Source: Ornatilinea apprima (GTDB lineage Bacteria; Chloroflexota; Anaerolineae; Anaerolineales; Anaerolineaceae). Taken from it: a DNA stretch of 56,756 nucleotides. The position numbers and the translations under genes are program-made. The first letter of the stretch is position 1. The number at the start of each line of letters is the position of its first letter. This document shows positions 7,148 through 27,525 of this stretch, one piece after another. The stretch covers positions 1 to 56,756 of the forward strand of contig NZ_LGCL01000043.1 in NCBI RefSeq assembly GCF_001306115.1, read 5' to 3'. The notes beneath the pieces are model-generated. The model had not been told where the DNA came from. It did no database searches and saw nothing but the letters and a program-made list of their open reading frames with translations.

Positions 7148-8056
7148 ATGAGCCTGCAGACTGTCAAAGTCAGCGTTCCGGCCACCACCGCCAACCTGGG
7201 CCCCGGATTCGACTGCCTGGGCGTGGCGCTGGACCTGTGGAACGAAGTAACCTTTTCCCTGCAAGGCAGCGGCATTCATGTGGAAGTTCAAGGCGAGGGC
7301 GCGGGTCTGGTGCCCGCCAGCGAACAAAACCTGGTTGCGCAGTCTTACCTGCAGTTTTGCGCCCTTAACGGCCTGCCGGCCCCCAGCGGGCTGCGCGTGG
7401 TCTGCCGCAATCACATTCCGCTTGGCTCAGGCATGGGTTCATCGGCCGCCGCTGTCGTCGCCGGAATGCTGGGTGCCAGCCAGCTCACGGGTGTTGGCGC
7501 CTCACCCGATAGCATCCTGGAATACGCCGATCAGATTGAAGGCCACCCCGACAACGCTGCCGCTGCTATCTATGGTGGGCTGGTGATCATCGCCGCCGGC
7601 GAACAACGCCTGCTCACCCGCCGCTACGACCTGCCCGAACTGCACGTTGCCGTTGCCCTGGGCGAAATTGACCTGCCCACCCGCGCCGCGCGCGCGGCGC
7701 TGCCCAAAAACGTCAGCCTGGCAGACGCCGTCTTCAATATCAGCCGCACCGCCCTGGTGGTCGAAGCCCTGCGCAGCGGCGACCTGGAACTGCTGGGGCA
7801 GGTCATGCAAGACCGCCTGCACCAGCCGTACCGCCTTCCGCTTATGCCGGGGGCTGCCCAGGTGATTGAGGCCGCCCTGCAGGCTGGCGCGCAGGCCGCC
7901 GCCATCTCGGGCGCCGGCCCCAGCCTGATCGCCTTCACCCGCCAACCAGCCGGGGCAGTGGCAAACGCCATGCAGCGCGCCTACCAGGATGCCGGAACCC
8001 CCGCGCGCGCCTTCGCTTTGCGCACCACCAACCTGGGCGCGCAAATTGAGTCTTAA
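7148..8056 (+). CDS. thrB: Homoserine kinase
   Basis: The 302-residue GHMP-family kinase phosphorylates homoserine, giving the substrate of the upstream ThrC. The N-terminal family motif VSVPATTANLGPGFDCLGVA (residues 6-25) and the ATP loop PLGSGMGSSAAAVVAG (about 93-108) are intact, and GAGPS near residue 257 is the third GHMP motif. A terminator follows after about 70 bases, so thrC-thrB is a two-gene operon. Confidence 0.95.
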   Translation: MSLQTVKVSVPATTANLGPGFDCLGVALDLWNEVTFSLQGSGIHVEVQGEGAGLVPASEQNLVAQSYLQFCALNGLPAPSGLRVVCRNHIPLGSGMGSSAAAVVAGMLGASQLTGVGASPDSILEYADQIEGHPDNAAAAIYGGLVIIAAGEQRLLTRRYDLPELHVAVALGEIDLPTRAARAALPKNVSLADAVFNISRTALVVEALRSGDLELLGQVMQDRLHQPYRLPLMPGAAQVIEAALQAGAQAAAISGAGPSLIAFTRQPAGAVANAMQRAYQDAGTPARAFALRTTNLGAQIES

Positions 8057-8126
8057 CCTCCGGACAGGCAGACGCTTATTGGAAAGCCGCTCAATCTGTG
8101 CAGCATGAGCTCAACAAACTACTAAT

Positions 8127-8157
8127 CGGGGCGCAATACCTGCGCCCCGTCTTTGTT
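8127..8157 (+). terminator. Terminator after thrB
   Basis: CGGGGCGCA (8127-8135) pairs perfectly with TGCGCCCCG (8141-8149), loop ATACC, followed by TCTTTGTTT. Confidence 0.88.
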
Positions 8158-8160
8158 TAT

Positions 8161-8498
8161 ACCTGGGCGCCTGGCGGCAGCGCGCCTCAACGCTCACCAA
8201 TATCCTCAAAAAAATACCCACTCTGGTCATAAAACCCCATAAAACCGGTAATAAACCCACAAACTTGGTTGACAAATCAACCGGCCTTCTTGTAGAATCG
8301 ATTCAAGAGGGGGGCGGACAACCTCTCTCCCTGATCAGCCGCTCGCTCTGCGCAGCCGCGCCATGCCAGCGCCTGGCATGGATAATGCAACATAGCGCTT
8401 GACGGCTAAAAAGGGTTATGCTACCATGATTAGAAATGTTAAAAAGTGCGCCCAACTGCAAACCGTGCAGCCGCGCATCTCAGGAAGGAGAGCCTGCA
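8161..8498 (+). promoter_or_regulatory. Long gene-free leader before the LysM lipoprotein gene
   Basis: This stretch holds no convincing gene. It contains TTGACA (8269-8274), an 18-base spacer and TAGAAT (8293-8298); an inverted repeat GGTTGA/TCAACC (8267-8282) overlaps the -35 box. Further down are a nine-pair hairpin CCATGCCAG/CTGGCATGG (8361-8381) and a second possible promoter TTGACG (8399-8404), 17 bases, TACCAT (8422-8427). The spacing predicts one transcript with a roughly 190-base leader and one with a short leader. Confidence 0.5.
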
Positions 8499-9149
8499 AT
8501 GTACAAGAAATCGTTAAGCCTTGTATTGGTTCTGATCGCATTCAGCCTGGTGTTCTCGGCCTGCACGCGCTCGGCATCCACCGCAACCACTGAGCCCAAA
8601 ACCGGTGAAGATTCACCGCTGGGCCCCATTGCCACGCAACCCGACATCCTGCAAGAAGCCATCACGTCTGCCACGCAGAACGCCATGCAAACCCAGCAAG
8701 CCCAGGGGGTAACCCCTGCCGCAGATGTTACCGCTGCGCCTGCTGAAGCCACCACGGCCCCCACCGCAGCCCCCACGGCAACGTCGACCATGGCCGCCAT
8801 TCCCACCCTCACCCGCCCGGCCACCTACACGCTGCAAAAGGGTGAATTCCCCTACTGCATCGCGCGCCGCTACAATGTCAACATTGCGGACCTGCTCAGC
8901 CTGAACGGCCTGGGCTCTGGCGCGGTGGTCAACCCCGGCACCACCCTCAAGATCCCTTCCAGCGGCACCTGGTCTGCCGGTGATCGCGCTCTCAAGAGCC
9001 ATCCCGCCGACTACACCGTCAAAGCTGGCGATACCATCTACACCGTGGCCTGCGCCTACGGCGACGTAGACCCCAACGCCATCGCCATCGCCAACGGGTT
9101 GGAAGAGCCTTACACCCTCACTGCTGGCAAAGTCATCAAAATTCCGTAA
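8499..9149 (+). CDS. Lipoprotein with two LysM domains
   Basis: The 216-residue protein has a lipoprotein signal: MYKKSL, a hydrophobic stretch and lipobox FSAC with Cys at about residue 22. A threonine/alanine/proline-rich linker (about 25-105) leads to two LysM-like modules (about 110-155 with YTLQKGEFPYCIARRYNV; about 170-216 with YTVKAGDTIYTVACAYGD). LysM modules bind peptidoglycan or related glycans, so this is probably a surface lipoprotein. The reading frame is open further upstream, but the AAGGAG site at 8484-8489 and the signal peptide fix the start at 8499. Confidence 0.87.
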   Translation: MYKKSLSLVLVLIAFSLVFSACTRSASTATTEPKTGEDSPLGPIATQPDILQEAITSATQNAMQTQQAQGVTPAADVTAAPAEATTAPTAAPTATSTMAAIPTLTRPATYTLQKGEFPYCIARRYNVNIADLLSLNGLGSGAVVNPGTTLKIPSSGTWSAGDRALKSHPADYTVKAGDTIYTVACAYGDVDPNAIAIANGLEEPYTLTAGKVIKIP

Positions 9150-9193
9150 TCGCTGGCGCAAGGCTCTTCGCTGCATCCATTTGAACCCACAAT

Positions 9194-9224
9194 CAGGCGG
9201 GAGAAATTCCCGCCTGCATTATTT
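9194..9224 (+). terminator. Terminator after the LysM gene
   Basis: CAGGCGGGA (9194-9202) pairs with TCCCGCCTG (9208-9216), loop GAAAT, followed by CATTATTTT. Confidence 0.85.
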
Positions 9225-9311
9225 TACCCTTGCGTCGCAATTTCTGATAAAATCAAATTAACGCACTACCGGCACCCGCCGAATCACAATTGCAGCACAA
9301 GGCAAGCGCAC

Positions 9312-9848
9312 ATGAAATTTACAATCACCGGCAGCCAAACCCATTATCGCGGGCGCGCGTTTAGCGTAGAAAAAGTGGATTTTACTCTCCCCGATGGCCG
9401 TCAGGCCAGCTACGACCTGGTGCGCCACAACGACAGCGTCTCCATTGTGCCAGTCGATGAGCACGGACGCATATTATTCGTCAGCCAATACCGCCTGGGC
9501 GCGGAAAATTTATTGTTAGAACTCCCCGCTGGTGTGGATGAAGACGGCGAAACCCCTGAGGCTTCTGCCGCACGCGAAATCCGCGAAGAAACCGGCATGG
9601 CCGCCGGAAAGCTGATCCGCCTGGGAGAATACTACCTGGCTCCCGGCTACTCCAGCGAATTAATGTATGCCTACCTCGCCACCGACCTCACCCCGGCCCC
9701 CTTACAGGCCGACCCCGACGAATTTTTACAGGTGAAAGCCATTCCCATCGAAGAGGCCTACGCGATGGCCCGCCGTGGAGAAATTCAGGACTCAAAAAGT
9801 CTGGCTGCCTTGCTGCTGGCTGAGCCTTACCTTCGCCCCGAAGCCTGA
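9312..9848 (+). CDS. Nudix hydrolase, ADP-ribose pyrophosphatase-like
   Basis: The 178-residue protein contains a complete Nudix box: G, five residues, E, seven residues, REIREETGM (about residues 78-100), directly after LELPAG. This set and the N-terminal domain with FTLPDGRQASYDLVRH resemble ADP-ribose pyrophosphatases (NudF type), which hydrolyse ADP-ribose to AMP and ribose-5-phosphate. Substrate choice cannot be proved from sequence. It stands alone between the LysM gene and nifJ. Confidence 0.88.
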   Translation: MKFTITGSQTHYRGRAFSVEKVDFTLPDGRQASYDLVRHNDSVSIVPVDEHGRILFVSQYRLGAENLLLELPAGVDEDGETPEASAAREIREETGMAAGKLIRLGEYYLAPGYSSELMYAYLATDLTPAPLQADPDEFLQVKAIPIEEAYAMARRGEIQDSKSLAALLLAEPYLRPEA

Positions 9849-10128
9849 TAGCTCCATTCCGACGCCAACAGAGCTTGCCGCACCGCTGCTTTCGCGCCGC
9901 CCATATAAAACACAAACCGCAGATGCTTTGTCTGAATTATGACAGGACGCATAGCATATTGTGATCTTTATAACTAAACGAAATGACGTTTTTCCGTTAA
10001 ACTTCACTAGGTTTAATGTCTAGAAGTCTGCCTGTACGTTGGTTCAGCGTGGGCAGTTCACATGAAAGATTAACGAACCAGATGTTTGACGAAAATCTTT
10101 CTCATTATTTTCCCTCAGGAGTATTCAA

Positions 10129-13707
<3,579 letters not shown>

Positions 13708-13769
13708 GTAACTTTTTACCCTCGCGCTCATCTAAATTTAAGGATGAATAGAAAGAGAGGGAAAAACGT

Positions 13770-14777
13770 ATGGTAGATCTAAGTTCAAAGTATATGGGGC
13801 TGCAGCTCAAGAATCCCTTGGTTGCTTCTGCCTCTCCATTATCGAAAAAAGTGGGTACCATCCGAAAACTGGAAGACCAGGGCATTTCGGCAGTGGTGAT
13901 GTATTCGCTCTTCGAAGAGCAAATCAACCACGCCAGCCGCGAACTGGACTACTTCCTCAACCTCGGCACCGAGAGCTTCGCTGAAGCGCTCACCTACTTT
14001 CCCGAGATGCAAACCTACAATGTTGGCCCAGAGAATTACCTGGACCTGATTCGTAAAGCCAAAGAAGCCGTCCAAATCCCCATTATCGCCAGCCTCAACG
14101 GCATTTCAAGCGGCGGGTGGGTAAAATATGCCAAAAGCATCGAAGAGGCCGGCGCCGACGCCCTGGAACTGAACATCTACTTCGTACCTACCGCCACCGA
14201 AACAGACTCGCAGCAGTTGGAAGACGCCTACGTCAACCTGGTGTACGATGTCAGCGAGCAAATTCGCATTCCGCTGGCCGTCAAGATCAGCCCCTACTAC
14301 ACCGCCCTGCCGCATTTCCTCAGCCGCCTGGTGAAAGCTGGCGCAAAAGGTCTGGTTCTATTCAATCGCTTTTATCAACCAGACCTGGATATTGAGAACT
14401 TCGAAGTGCAGCCCAGCTTACACCTCAGCACGTCCGAAGATTTGCGCCTGCCGCTGCGTTGGATAGCCATCCTCTACGGGCGGCTCAATGCCAGCCTGGC
14501 GCTCACCAGCGGCGTTCACACCGCTCAAGACGCGGCCAAAGCCATTATGGCGGGCGCCGACGTGGCCATGATGGCCTCAGAGCTGGTGGAAAAAGGCCCG
14601 GGGCGCGTGAGTGAAATTCTGGTAGAACTGCAAGCCTGGATGGAAGGCAAAGAATACGCCTCCGTCAGCCAGATGCGCGGCAGCATGAGCCAGAAATCGG
14701 TAGCCCAACCAGCTGTATTTGAGCGAGCCAACTATATGAAAGCCCTCTCCACGTTTGACAACCGGCTCAAAGACTGA
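13770..14777 (+). CDS. Dihydroorotate dehydrogenase-like flavoprotein
   Basis: The 335-residue TIM-barrel protein resembles class 1 dihydroorotate dehydrogenases (NPLVASASPLSKKV near residue 16; PIIASLNGISSGGW near 107; DALELNIYF near 130; GVHTAQDAAKAIMAGADV near 248). It belongs to the dihydroorotate-dehydrogenase-like group often found beside nifJ. No PyrK partner or other pyr gene is nearby, so a pyrimidine role is not certain. It follows nifJ by 62 bases with a GAGAGGG site and is probably co-transcribed. A redox link to PFOR is inference from position. Confidence 0.85.
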   Translation: MVDLSSKYMGLQLKNPLVASASPLSKKVGTIRKLEDQGISAVVMYSLFEEQINHASRELDYFLNLGTESFAEALTYFPEMQTYNVGPENYLDLIRKAKEAVQIPIIASLNGISSGGWVKYAKSIEEAGADALELNIYFVPTATETDSQQLEDAYVNLVYDVSEQIRIPLAVKISPYYTALPHFLSRLVKAGAKGLVLFNRFYQPDLDIENFEVQPSLHLSTSEDLRLPLRWIAILYGRLNASLALTSGVHTAQDAAKAIMAGADVAMMASELVEKGPGRVSEILVELQAWMEGKEYASVSQMRGSMSQKSVAQPAVFERANYMKALSTFDNRLKD

Positions 14778-14809
14778 CCTGTGTAAACAGCCAGCCAACA
14801 AGAAACACA

Positions 14810-14846
14810 CCGCGCCCCTCTCTATTTGAGAAGGGCGCGGATCTTT
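14810..14846 (+). terminator. Terminator of the nifJ operon
   Basis: CCGCGCCC (14810-14817) pairs with GGGCGCGG (14833-14840), with an inner CTCTC/GAGA extension, followed by ATCTTT. Confidence 0.8.
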
Positions 14847-14870
14847 AATACGAAAGCAGCCAACCAGCGT

Positions 14871-14904
14871 AATAAAAAACACCCCGCCGCAATTGGGCAG
14901 GGTG
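14871..14904 (-). terminator. Terminator of rpsU-infA
   Basis: Read on the - strand, CACCCTGCC (14904-14896) pairs with GGCGGGGTG (14888-14880) with one G-U pair, followed by TTTTTTATT (14879-14871). It lies about 50 bases after the infA stop. Confidence 0.85.
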
Positions 14905-14950
14905 CTTTTCCTTTAATCCATCACAAAGAGCAGTGAAACAGCCGGGGAGC

Positions 14951-15202
14951 CTATTCCAAACCAACGAACTGAGAGCTGCCTTTTTTCTGCCGGTACACAA
15001 TCCGGCCGCGGGTCAGATCATAAGGAGACATTTCCACGCGCACCCGATCTCCCAGCAAAATGCGGATGTAATACTTACGCATCCGGCCAGAAAGATAAGC
15101 AAGCACCTCGTGGTCATTGTCCAGGCGTACCTTAAACTGCGTACCCGGCAGCGCCTCAACAATTGTCCCCTCCACTAATACTTTATCCTCTTCTTTAGGC
15201 AT
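14951..15202 (-). CDS. infA: Translation initiation factor IF-1
   Basis: The 83-residue protein is an S1-like OB fold with [19 protein letters not shown] (residues about 12-30) and [20 protein letters not shown] (about 38-57). IF-1 blocks the A site during initiation. It is about ten residues longer than E. coli IF-1 (72 residues) because of a C-terminal tail SSQFVGLE. The ATG has a strong GGAGGAG site. It is not in the usual L36-S13 context; here it follows rpsU by 53 bases in one transcript. Confidence 0.95.
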   Translation of the reverse strand: MPKEEDKVLVEGTIVEALPGTQFKVRLDNDHEVLAYLSGRMRKYYIRILLGDRVRVEMSPYDLTRGRIVYRQKKGSSQFVGLE

Positions 15203-15255
15203 TCACTCCTCCAAAATTCAAAACCTGCAATCCCCGGAACCCAGAAGCGAGCCGA

Positions 15256-15447
15256 TTAGTGCTCAATCTGGCGGCGTTTGATCCGGCGAATCGCCTTCTT
15301 CTTCTCAACGCGTCGCAGTTCGCTTTTTGAAACGAACCAGCGTTTGCGTCGTACCGTGCTCAATACACCACTCTTCACCACTTTCTTGCGAAAGCGCTTC
15401 AGCAGTTGATCTTGAGACTCATTAGCTCGTAGAACGACTGTGGCCAT
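15256..15447 (-). CDS. rpsU: 30S ribosomal protein S21
   Basis: The 63-residue basic protein begins MATVVLRANESQDQLLKRFR and ends in a lysine/arginine-rich helix, the S21 pattern. S21 takes part in mRNA start-site recognition near the 3' end of 16S rRNA. The start ATG at 15447 is fixed by GGGAGGTG about ten bases upstream; the reading frame is open further upstream but no family similarity is seen there. It is the first gene of a rpsU-infA unit, directly downstream of an rRNA operon on the same strand. Confidence 0.95.
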   Translation of the reverse strand: MATVVLRANESQDQLLKRFRKKVVKSGVLSTVRRKRWFVSKSELRRVEKKKAIRRIKRRQIEH

Positions 15448-15620
15448 GGAGTTTTCACCTCCCTTCGTGATCGGATTAAAGATTAAAAAACAAACTCGCT
15501 TGCAAGAGGCTGCAACCGAGTTCCGTAAAAGGGCTATGCTATCTCGCGTCCTTCCGTGCAATCGAGCCGCAACCTCCTATCATCTAATAAAAGAAAAACC
15601 TTCACAGTGATAGCAAAGAA

Positions 15621-15649
15621 ATTATACCCGACCCTGCCGTAATTGTCAA
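15621..15649 (-). promoter_or_regulatory. Promoter of rpsU-infA
   Basis: On the - strand TTGACA (15649-15644), a 17-base spacer and TATAAT (15626-15621) form a consensus sigma-70 type promoter. It predicts a leader of about 165 bases before rpsU. Confidence 0.88.
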
Positions 15650-15707
15650 ATTGCTGCGGAGAAGGACGGTGGGGTACAAGACCAGGCAGAGGGAAATAAT
15701 AAAAGTC

Positions 15708-15826
15708 TCTTGGCAATGACCTACTCTCCCAGGGGGTCGCCCCCCAAGTACCATCGGCGCTGGCGACCTTAACTACCGGGTTCGGAATGTTACCGGGTGT
15801 ACCCTCGCCGCTCCAATCACCAAGAG
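15708..15826 (-). rRNA. 5S ribosomal RNA (downstream operon)
   Basis: The - strand reads a 5S molecule of about 118 bases with closing helix CTTGGTG/CATTGCCAAG and the typical inner segment CCGAACCCGG. The terminal pairing continues outside the mature ends (AAAGTCTCTTGG with CCAAGAGACTTT), giving a precursor processing stem. Ends are approximate by a few bases. Confidence 0.95.
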
Positions 15827-15905
15827 ACTTTATTTTACTATGCCTTGGTTCGAATAATGTTGTAGTCCTTCTCGTTGCGAAAAGTCCCGCGTTCTCCACA
15901 TCACG

Positions 15906-18868
<2,963 letters not shown>

Positions 18869-19215
18869 TTCGTGATGCGGAGAACGCGATTCTTTTCGCT
18901 TTCTCTACCTTCATTTCGTTTCTTTTCTTACTTCATCTTTCGGCTTATTGAAAGATTCTTGGCCTACAACACTATTCTCTTTTTAAGGTTCTGTTTCACC
19001 GGTTGACCGGCTCTGTGTACCGCCACCGCTTCCGCTGGCTCCACACACTGCCTCTCAACTCTATTTCTTTAGACAATCCGACCCGGCTCTCCCGCCGGGC
19101 CGCGTTTTTCCTCACTCCCGTACGGTTCTTTCGCTACTTCCCTTTACTCTCCGCAGCTCGCCGCAATCTTCTGTCCTTTTCTTTTGTCTTCCCGCCCCCC
19201 CCCTCCACAACCCTG
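18869..19215 (-). other. Internal transcribed spacer between tRNA-Ala and 23S
   Basis: A 347-base spacer, pyrimidine-rich on the + strand (purine-rich in the RNA). It contains the upstream half of the 23S processing stem (18871-18888) and a small hairpin near 19000-19012 (CCGGTTGACCGG). I see no gene in it. The same sequence occurs at 24429-24775. Confidence 0.85.
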
Positions 19216-19288
19216 TGGAGATGAGGGGGCTCGAACCCCTGACCTCTGCCTTGCAAAGGCAGCGCTCTCCCAGTTGAGCTACATCCCC
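19216..19288 (-). tRNA. tRNA-Ala (TGC anticodon), downstream operon
   Basis: The 73-base tRNA has acceptor GGGGATG/CATCTCC with a G3-U70 pair, the identity mark of alanine tRNA, and anticodon stem CTGCC/GGCAG around loop TTTGCAA (anticodon TGC). The discriminator is A and CCA is not encoded. Confidence 0.97.
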
Positions 19289-19302
19289 TTCCTCTGCACC
19301 TG

Positions 19303-19376
19303 TGGGCCTTTCAGGACTCGAACCTGAGACCTCGCCCTTATCAGAGGCGCGCTCTAACCAGCTGAGCTAAAGGCCC
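19303..19376 (-). tRNA. tRNA-Ile (GAT anticodon), downstream operon
   Basis: The 74-base tRNA has acceptor GGGCCTT/AAGGCCC and anticodon loop CTGATAA (anticodon GAT). The discriminator is A and CCA is not encoded. It lies between 16S and tRNA-Ala, the usual order in rRNA operons. Confidence 0.97.
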
Positions 19377-19513
19377 CCACACCTTACCAACTGAAGAGTG
19401 ATAGGAAATCCTGTCCTGCCAATTTCGCCTCTCAGCACCGCGCTGATTGGTCTTTTTTCTCTTTTTCTTCAGAGTAGAACCTCCGCCCTCAGGCTTCGGC
19501 TCAGCTCTCCTTA

Positions 19514-21024
<1,511 letters not shown>

Positions 21025-21140
21025 ATTTCTCCACCGCTTTCACAGTGGTTCGTTTCTCGGATTTACTCTAAAATTGACAGGGCTTCTGTCTTTCCTATCA
21101 CTCTTCAATTGTTAAGGTGCGTTCTGTTGTTGGGTCGAAG

Positions 21141-21169
21141 ATTCTAAACCCTCACAACTGTATTGTCAA
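21141..21169 (-). promoter_or_regulatory. Promoter of the downstream rRNA operon
   Basis: On the - strand TTGACA (21169-21164), a 17-base spacer and TAGAAT (21146-21141), with an AT-rich segment upstream of the -35 box that could be an UP element. It lies in the unique 134-base spacer between the two repeats, so the downstream operon does not depend on read-through. Confidence 0.85.
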
Positions 21170-21228
21170 GGGCAATTCGCGATCAATTTTGAAATTGACC
21201 ACTGGCTTATTGCCTGGCTTTCGCCTTG

Positions 21229-21247
21229 AAAACGCCCGCGTGGGGCG
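21229..21247 (-). terminator. Possible terminator of the upstream rRNA operon
   Basis: On the - strand CGCCC (21247-21243), loop, GGGCG (21237-21233) is followed by TTTTC. It is short but correctly placed after the 5S gene of the upstream copy and before the promoter of the next one. No equally clear terminator is seen after the downstream copy. Confidence 0.5.
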
Positions 21248-21267
21248 AAATTCACACAATAAAAGTC

Positions 21268-21386
21268 TCTTGGCAATGACCTACTCTCCCAGGGGGTCGC
21301 CCCCCAAGTACCATCGGCGCTGGCGACCTTAACTACCGGGTTCGGAATGTTACCGGGTGTACCCTCGCCGCTCCAATCACCAAGAG
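21268..21386 (-). rRNA. 5S ribosomal RNA (upstream operon)
   Basis: Same sequence as the 5S gene at 15708-15826, shifted by 5560 bases, with the same precursor stem. Confidence 0.95.
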
Positions 21387-21465
21387 ACTTTATTTTACTA
21401 TGCCTTGGTTCGAATAATGTTGTAGTCCTTCTCGTTGCGAAAAGTCCCGCGTTCTCCACATCACG

Positions 21466-24428
<2,963 letters not shown>

Positions 24429-24775
24429 TTCGTGATGCGGAGAACGCGATTCTTTTCGCTTTCTCTACCTTCATTTCGTTTCTTTTCTTACTTCATCTTT
24501 CGGCTTATTGAAAGATTCTTGGCCTACAACACTATTCTCTTTTTAAGGTTCTGTTTCACCGGTTGACCGGCTCTGTGTACCGCCACCGCTTCCGCTGGCT
24601 CCACACACTGCCTCTCAACTCTATTTCTTTAGACAATCCGACCCGGCTCTCCCGCCGGGCCGCGTTTTTCCTCACTCCCGTACGGTTCTTTCGCTACTTC
24701 CCTTTACTCTCCGCAGCTCGCCGCAATCTTCTGTCCTTTTCTTTTGTCTTCCCGCCCCCCCCCTCCACAACCCTG
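24429..24775 (-). other. Internal transcribed spacer, upstream operon
   Basis: Repeat of the spacer at 18869-19215; no gene seen. Identity of this non-functional spacer in both operons points to recent duplication or gene conversion. Confidence 0.85.
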
Positions 24776-24848
24776 TGGAGATGAGGGGGCTCGAACCCCT
24801 GACCTCTGCCTTGCAAAGGCAGCGCTCTCCCAGTTGAGCTACATCCCC
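24776..24848 (-). tRNA. tRNA-Ala (TGC anticodon), upstream operon
   Basis: Identical copy of the tRNA at 19216-19288, with the G3-U70 pair and anticodon TGC. Confidence 0.97.
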
Positions 24849-24862
24849 TTCCTCTGCACCTG

Positions 24863-24936
24863 TGGGCCTTTCAGGACTCGAACCTGAGACCTCGCCCTTA
24901 TCAGAGGCGCGCTCTAACCAGCTGAGCTAAAGGCCC
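24863..24936 (-). tRNA. tRNA-Ile (GAT anticodon), upstream operon
   Basis: Identical copy of the tRNA at 19303-19376, anticodon GAT. Confidence 0.97.
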
Positions 24937-25073
24937 CCACACCTTACCAACTGAAGAGTGATAGGAAATCCTGTCCTGCCAATTTCGCCTCTCAGCACCG
25001 CGCTGATTGGTCTTTTTTCTCTTTTTCTTCAGAGTAGAACCTCCGCCCTCAGGCTTCGGCTCAGCTCTCCTTA

Positions 25074-26584
<1,511 letters not shown>

Positions 26585-26864
26585 ATTTCTCCACCGCTTT
26601 CACAGTGGTTCGTTTCTCGGATTTACTCTAAAATTGACAGGGCTTCTGTCTTTCCTATCACTCTTCAATTGTTAAGGTGCGTTTTTGAGGCATTCGCTTT
26701 TTATAACAACCTATACAGACAAAACCGCCGATGCTCTCTGTGTGTTTCATTAGAGGTAACACCGGCCCGTGTTGTGACAACCTTGTTTGTTACTTTGCTT
26801 CAAGATTATCTGAGGTTGTTATCGATCTGCTTTCGCGAGATCGCTCTTTGCTTTCGAGGTTTTA

Positions 26865-26892
26865 ATTTTACCGCAGATTTACTCGTTGTCAA
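26865..26892 (-). promoter_or_regulatory. Second promoter of the upstream rRNA operon
   Basis: On the - strand TTGACA (26892-26887), a 16-base spacer and TAAAAT (26870-26865). A further TTGACA lies at 26905-26900 but has a poorer -10 box. Confidence 0.6.
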
Positions 26893-27047
26893 GGTTTTTT
26901 GTCAAGAGATTTTTCAATCTCTTTTCTCATTTTTTTACTGCTTTCCTTAACCGATCACCTGCAGATTTGCCTGCGATGTCTCATATTTTGTTGTTTCGTT
27001 TGCCCGTCTTTCGGGCGAAACGGCCGTGTTTCACGCGGCGAAGACGA

Positions 27048-27075
27048 ATTATACAGCACTACCCATATATGTCAA
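27048..27075 (-). promoter_or_regulatory. Distal strong promoter of the upstream rRNA operon
   Basis: On the - strand TTGACA (27075-27070), a 16-base spacer and TATAAT (27053-27048), with A-rich sequence upstream of the -35 box. It faces the 16S gene about 460 bases away. No gene on the - strand lies between, so it most likely drives rRNA. Confidence 0.8.
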
Positions 27076-27525
27076 GGGAATTCGAAAAGAGATTTTCATA
27101 TTGGTTTTTATGCCGTTTTCACCGCTCCCACAGCCCCAATCACGCCTCAATTCCGGCTCTTTCTCCCCCTGCGCGCCTTTCATCAAACTCACCCCTCCCA
27201 CCCCTTCAGGTTAATCCGCTGAATCCGATAATGTTTAACGGATTATTTATTGCGCTTTTATTCAAATTTTGCGCGGCCCGCATTATTGTTAATCTGTCTG
27301 AAGTTTCATTACCCCCATCGCTGCTCTCATCCGCCTTGCCGTCAGATTGCAACAATTTTTTTACGATGTCTTTCTGGCGGCATATGCGTCTGATATTTAA
27401 TCTAAACCTGCCCGAAGCGCATATTCGGGCGATTATATCTGAGCACTGCGGTCCTTTCACTTTATCCATTCACTTCTCTCAACCGCGCTGCATTTACCTA
27501 TTGCAAAGAAAGGATTCTAAACTCT

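Larger units (their letters stand above)
26684..27525. other. AT-rich gene-free region between rRNA promoter and chemoreceptor gene
   Basis: No convincing gene lies in these 842 bases. The frames open on the + strand here have no family features and one runs into the chemoreceptor start. The left part holds the rRNA promoters and a leader of up to about 450 bases on the - strand. A bent inverted repeat GTTTCGTTTGCCCG/CGGGCGAAAC lies near 26996-27024. The right part must contain the chemoreceptor promoter, which I cannot place with confidence. Confidence 0.6.

Noticed and set aside
9959..9980. TTGTGA as a possible Rex operator before nifJ
   Set aside because: Only one half-site is present; no TCACAA at the right spacing.
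26669..26950. A 93-codon open frame before the rRNA leader
   Set aside because: It runs antisense through the rRNA leader and promoters; no coding features.
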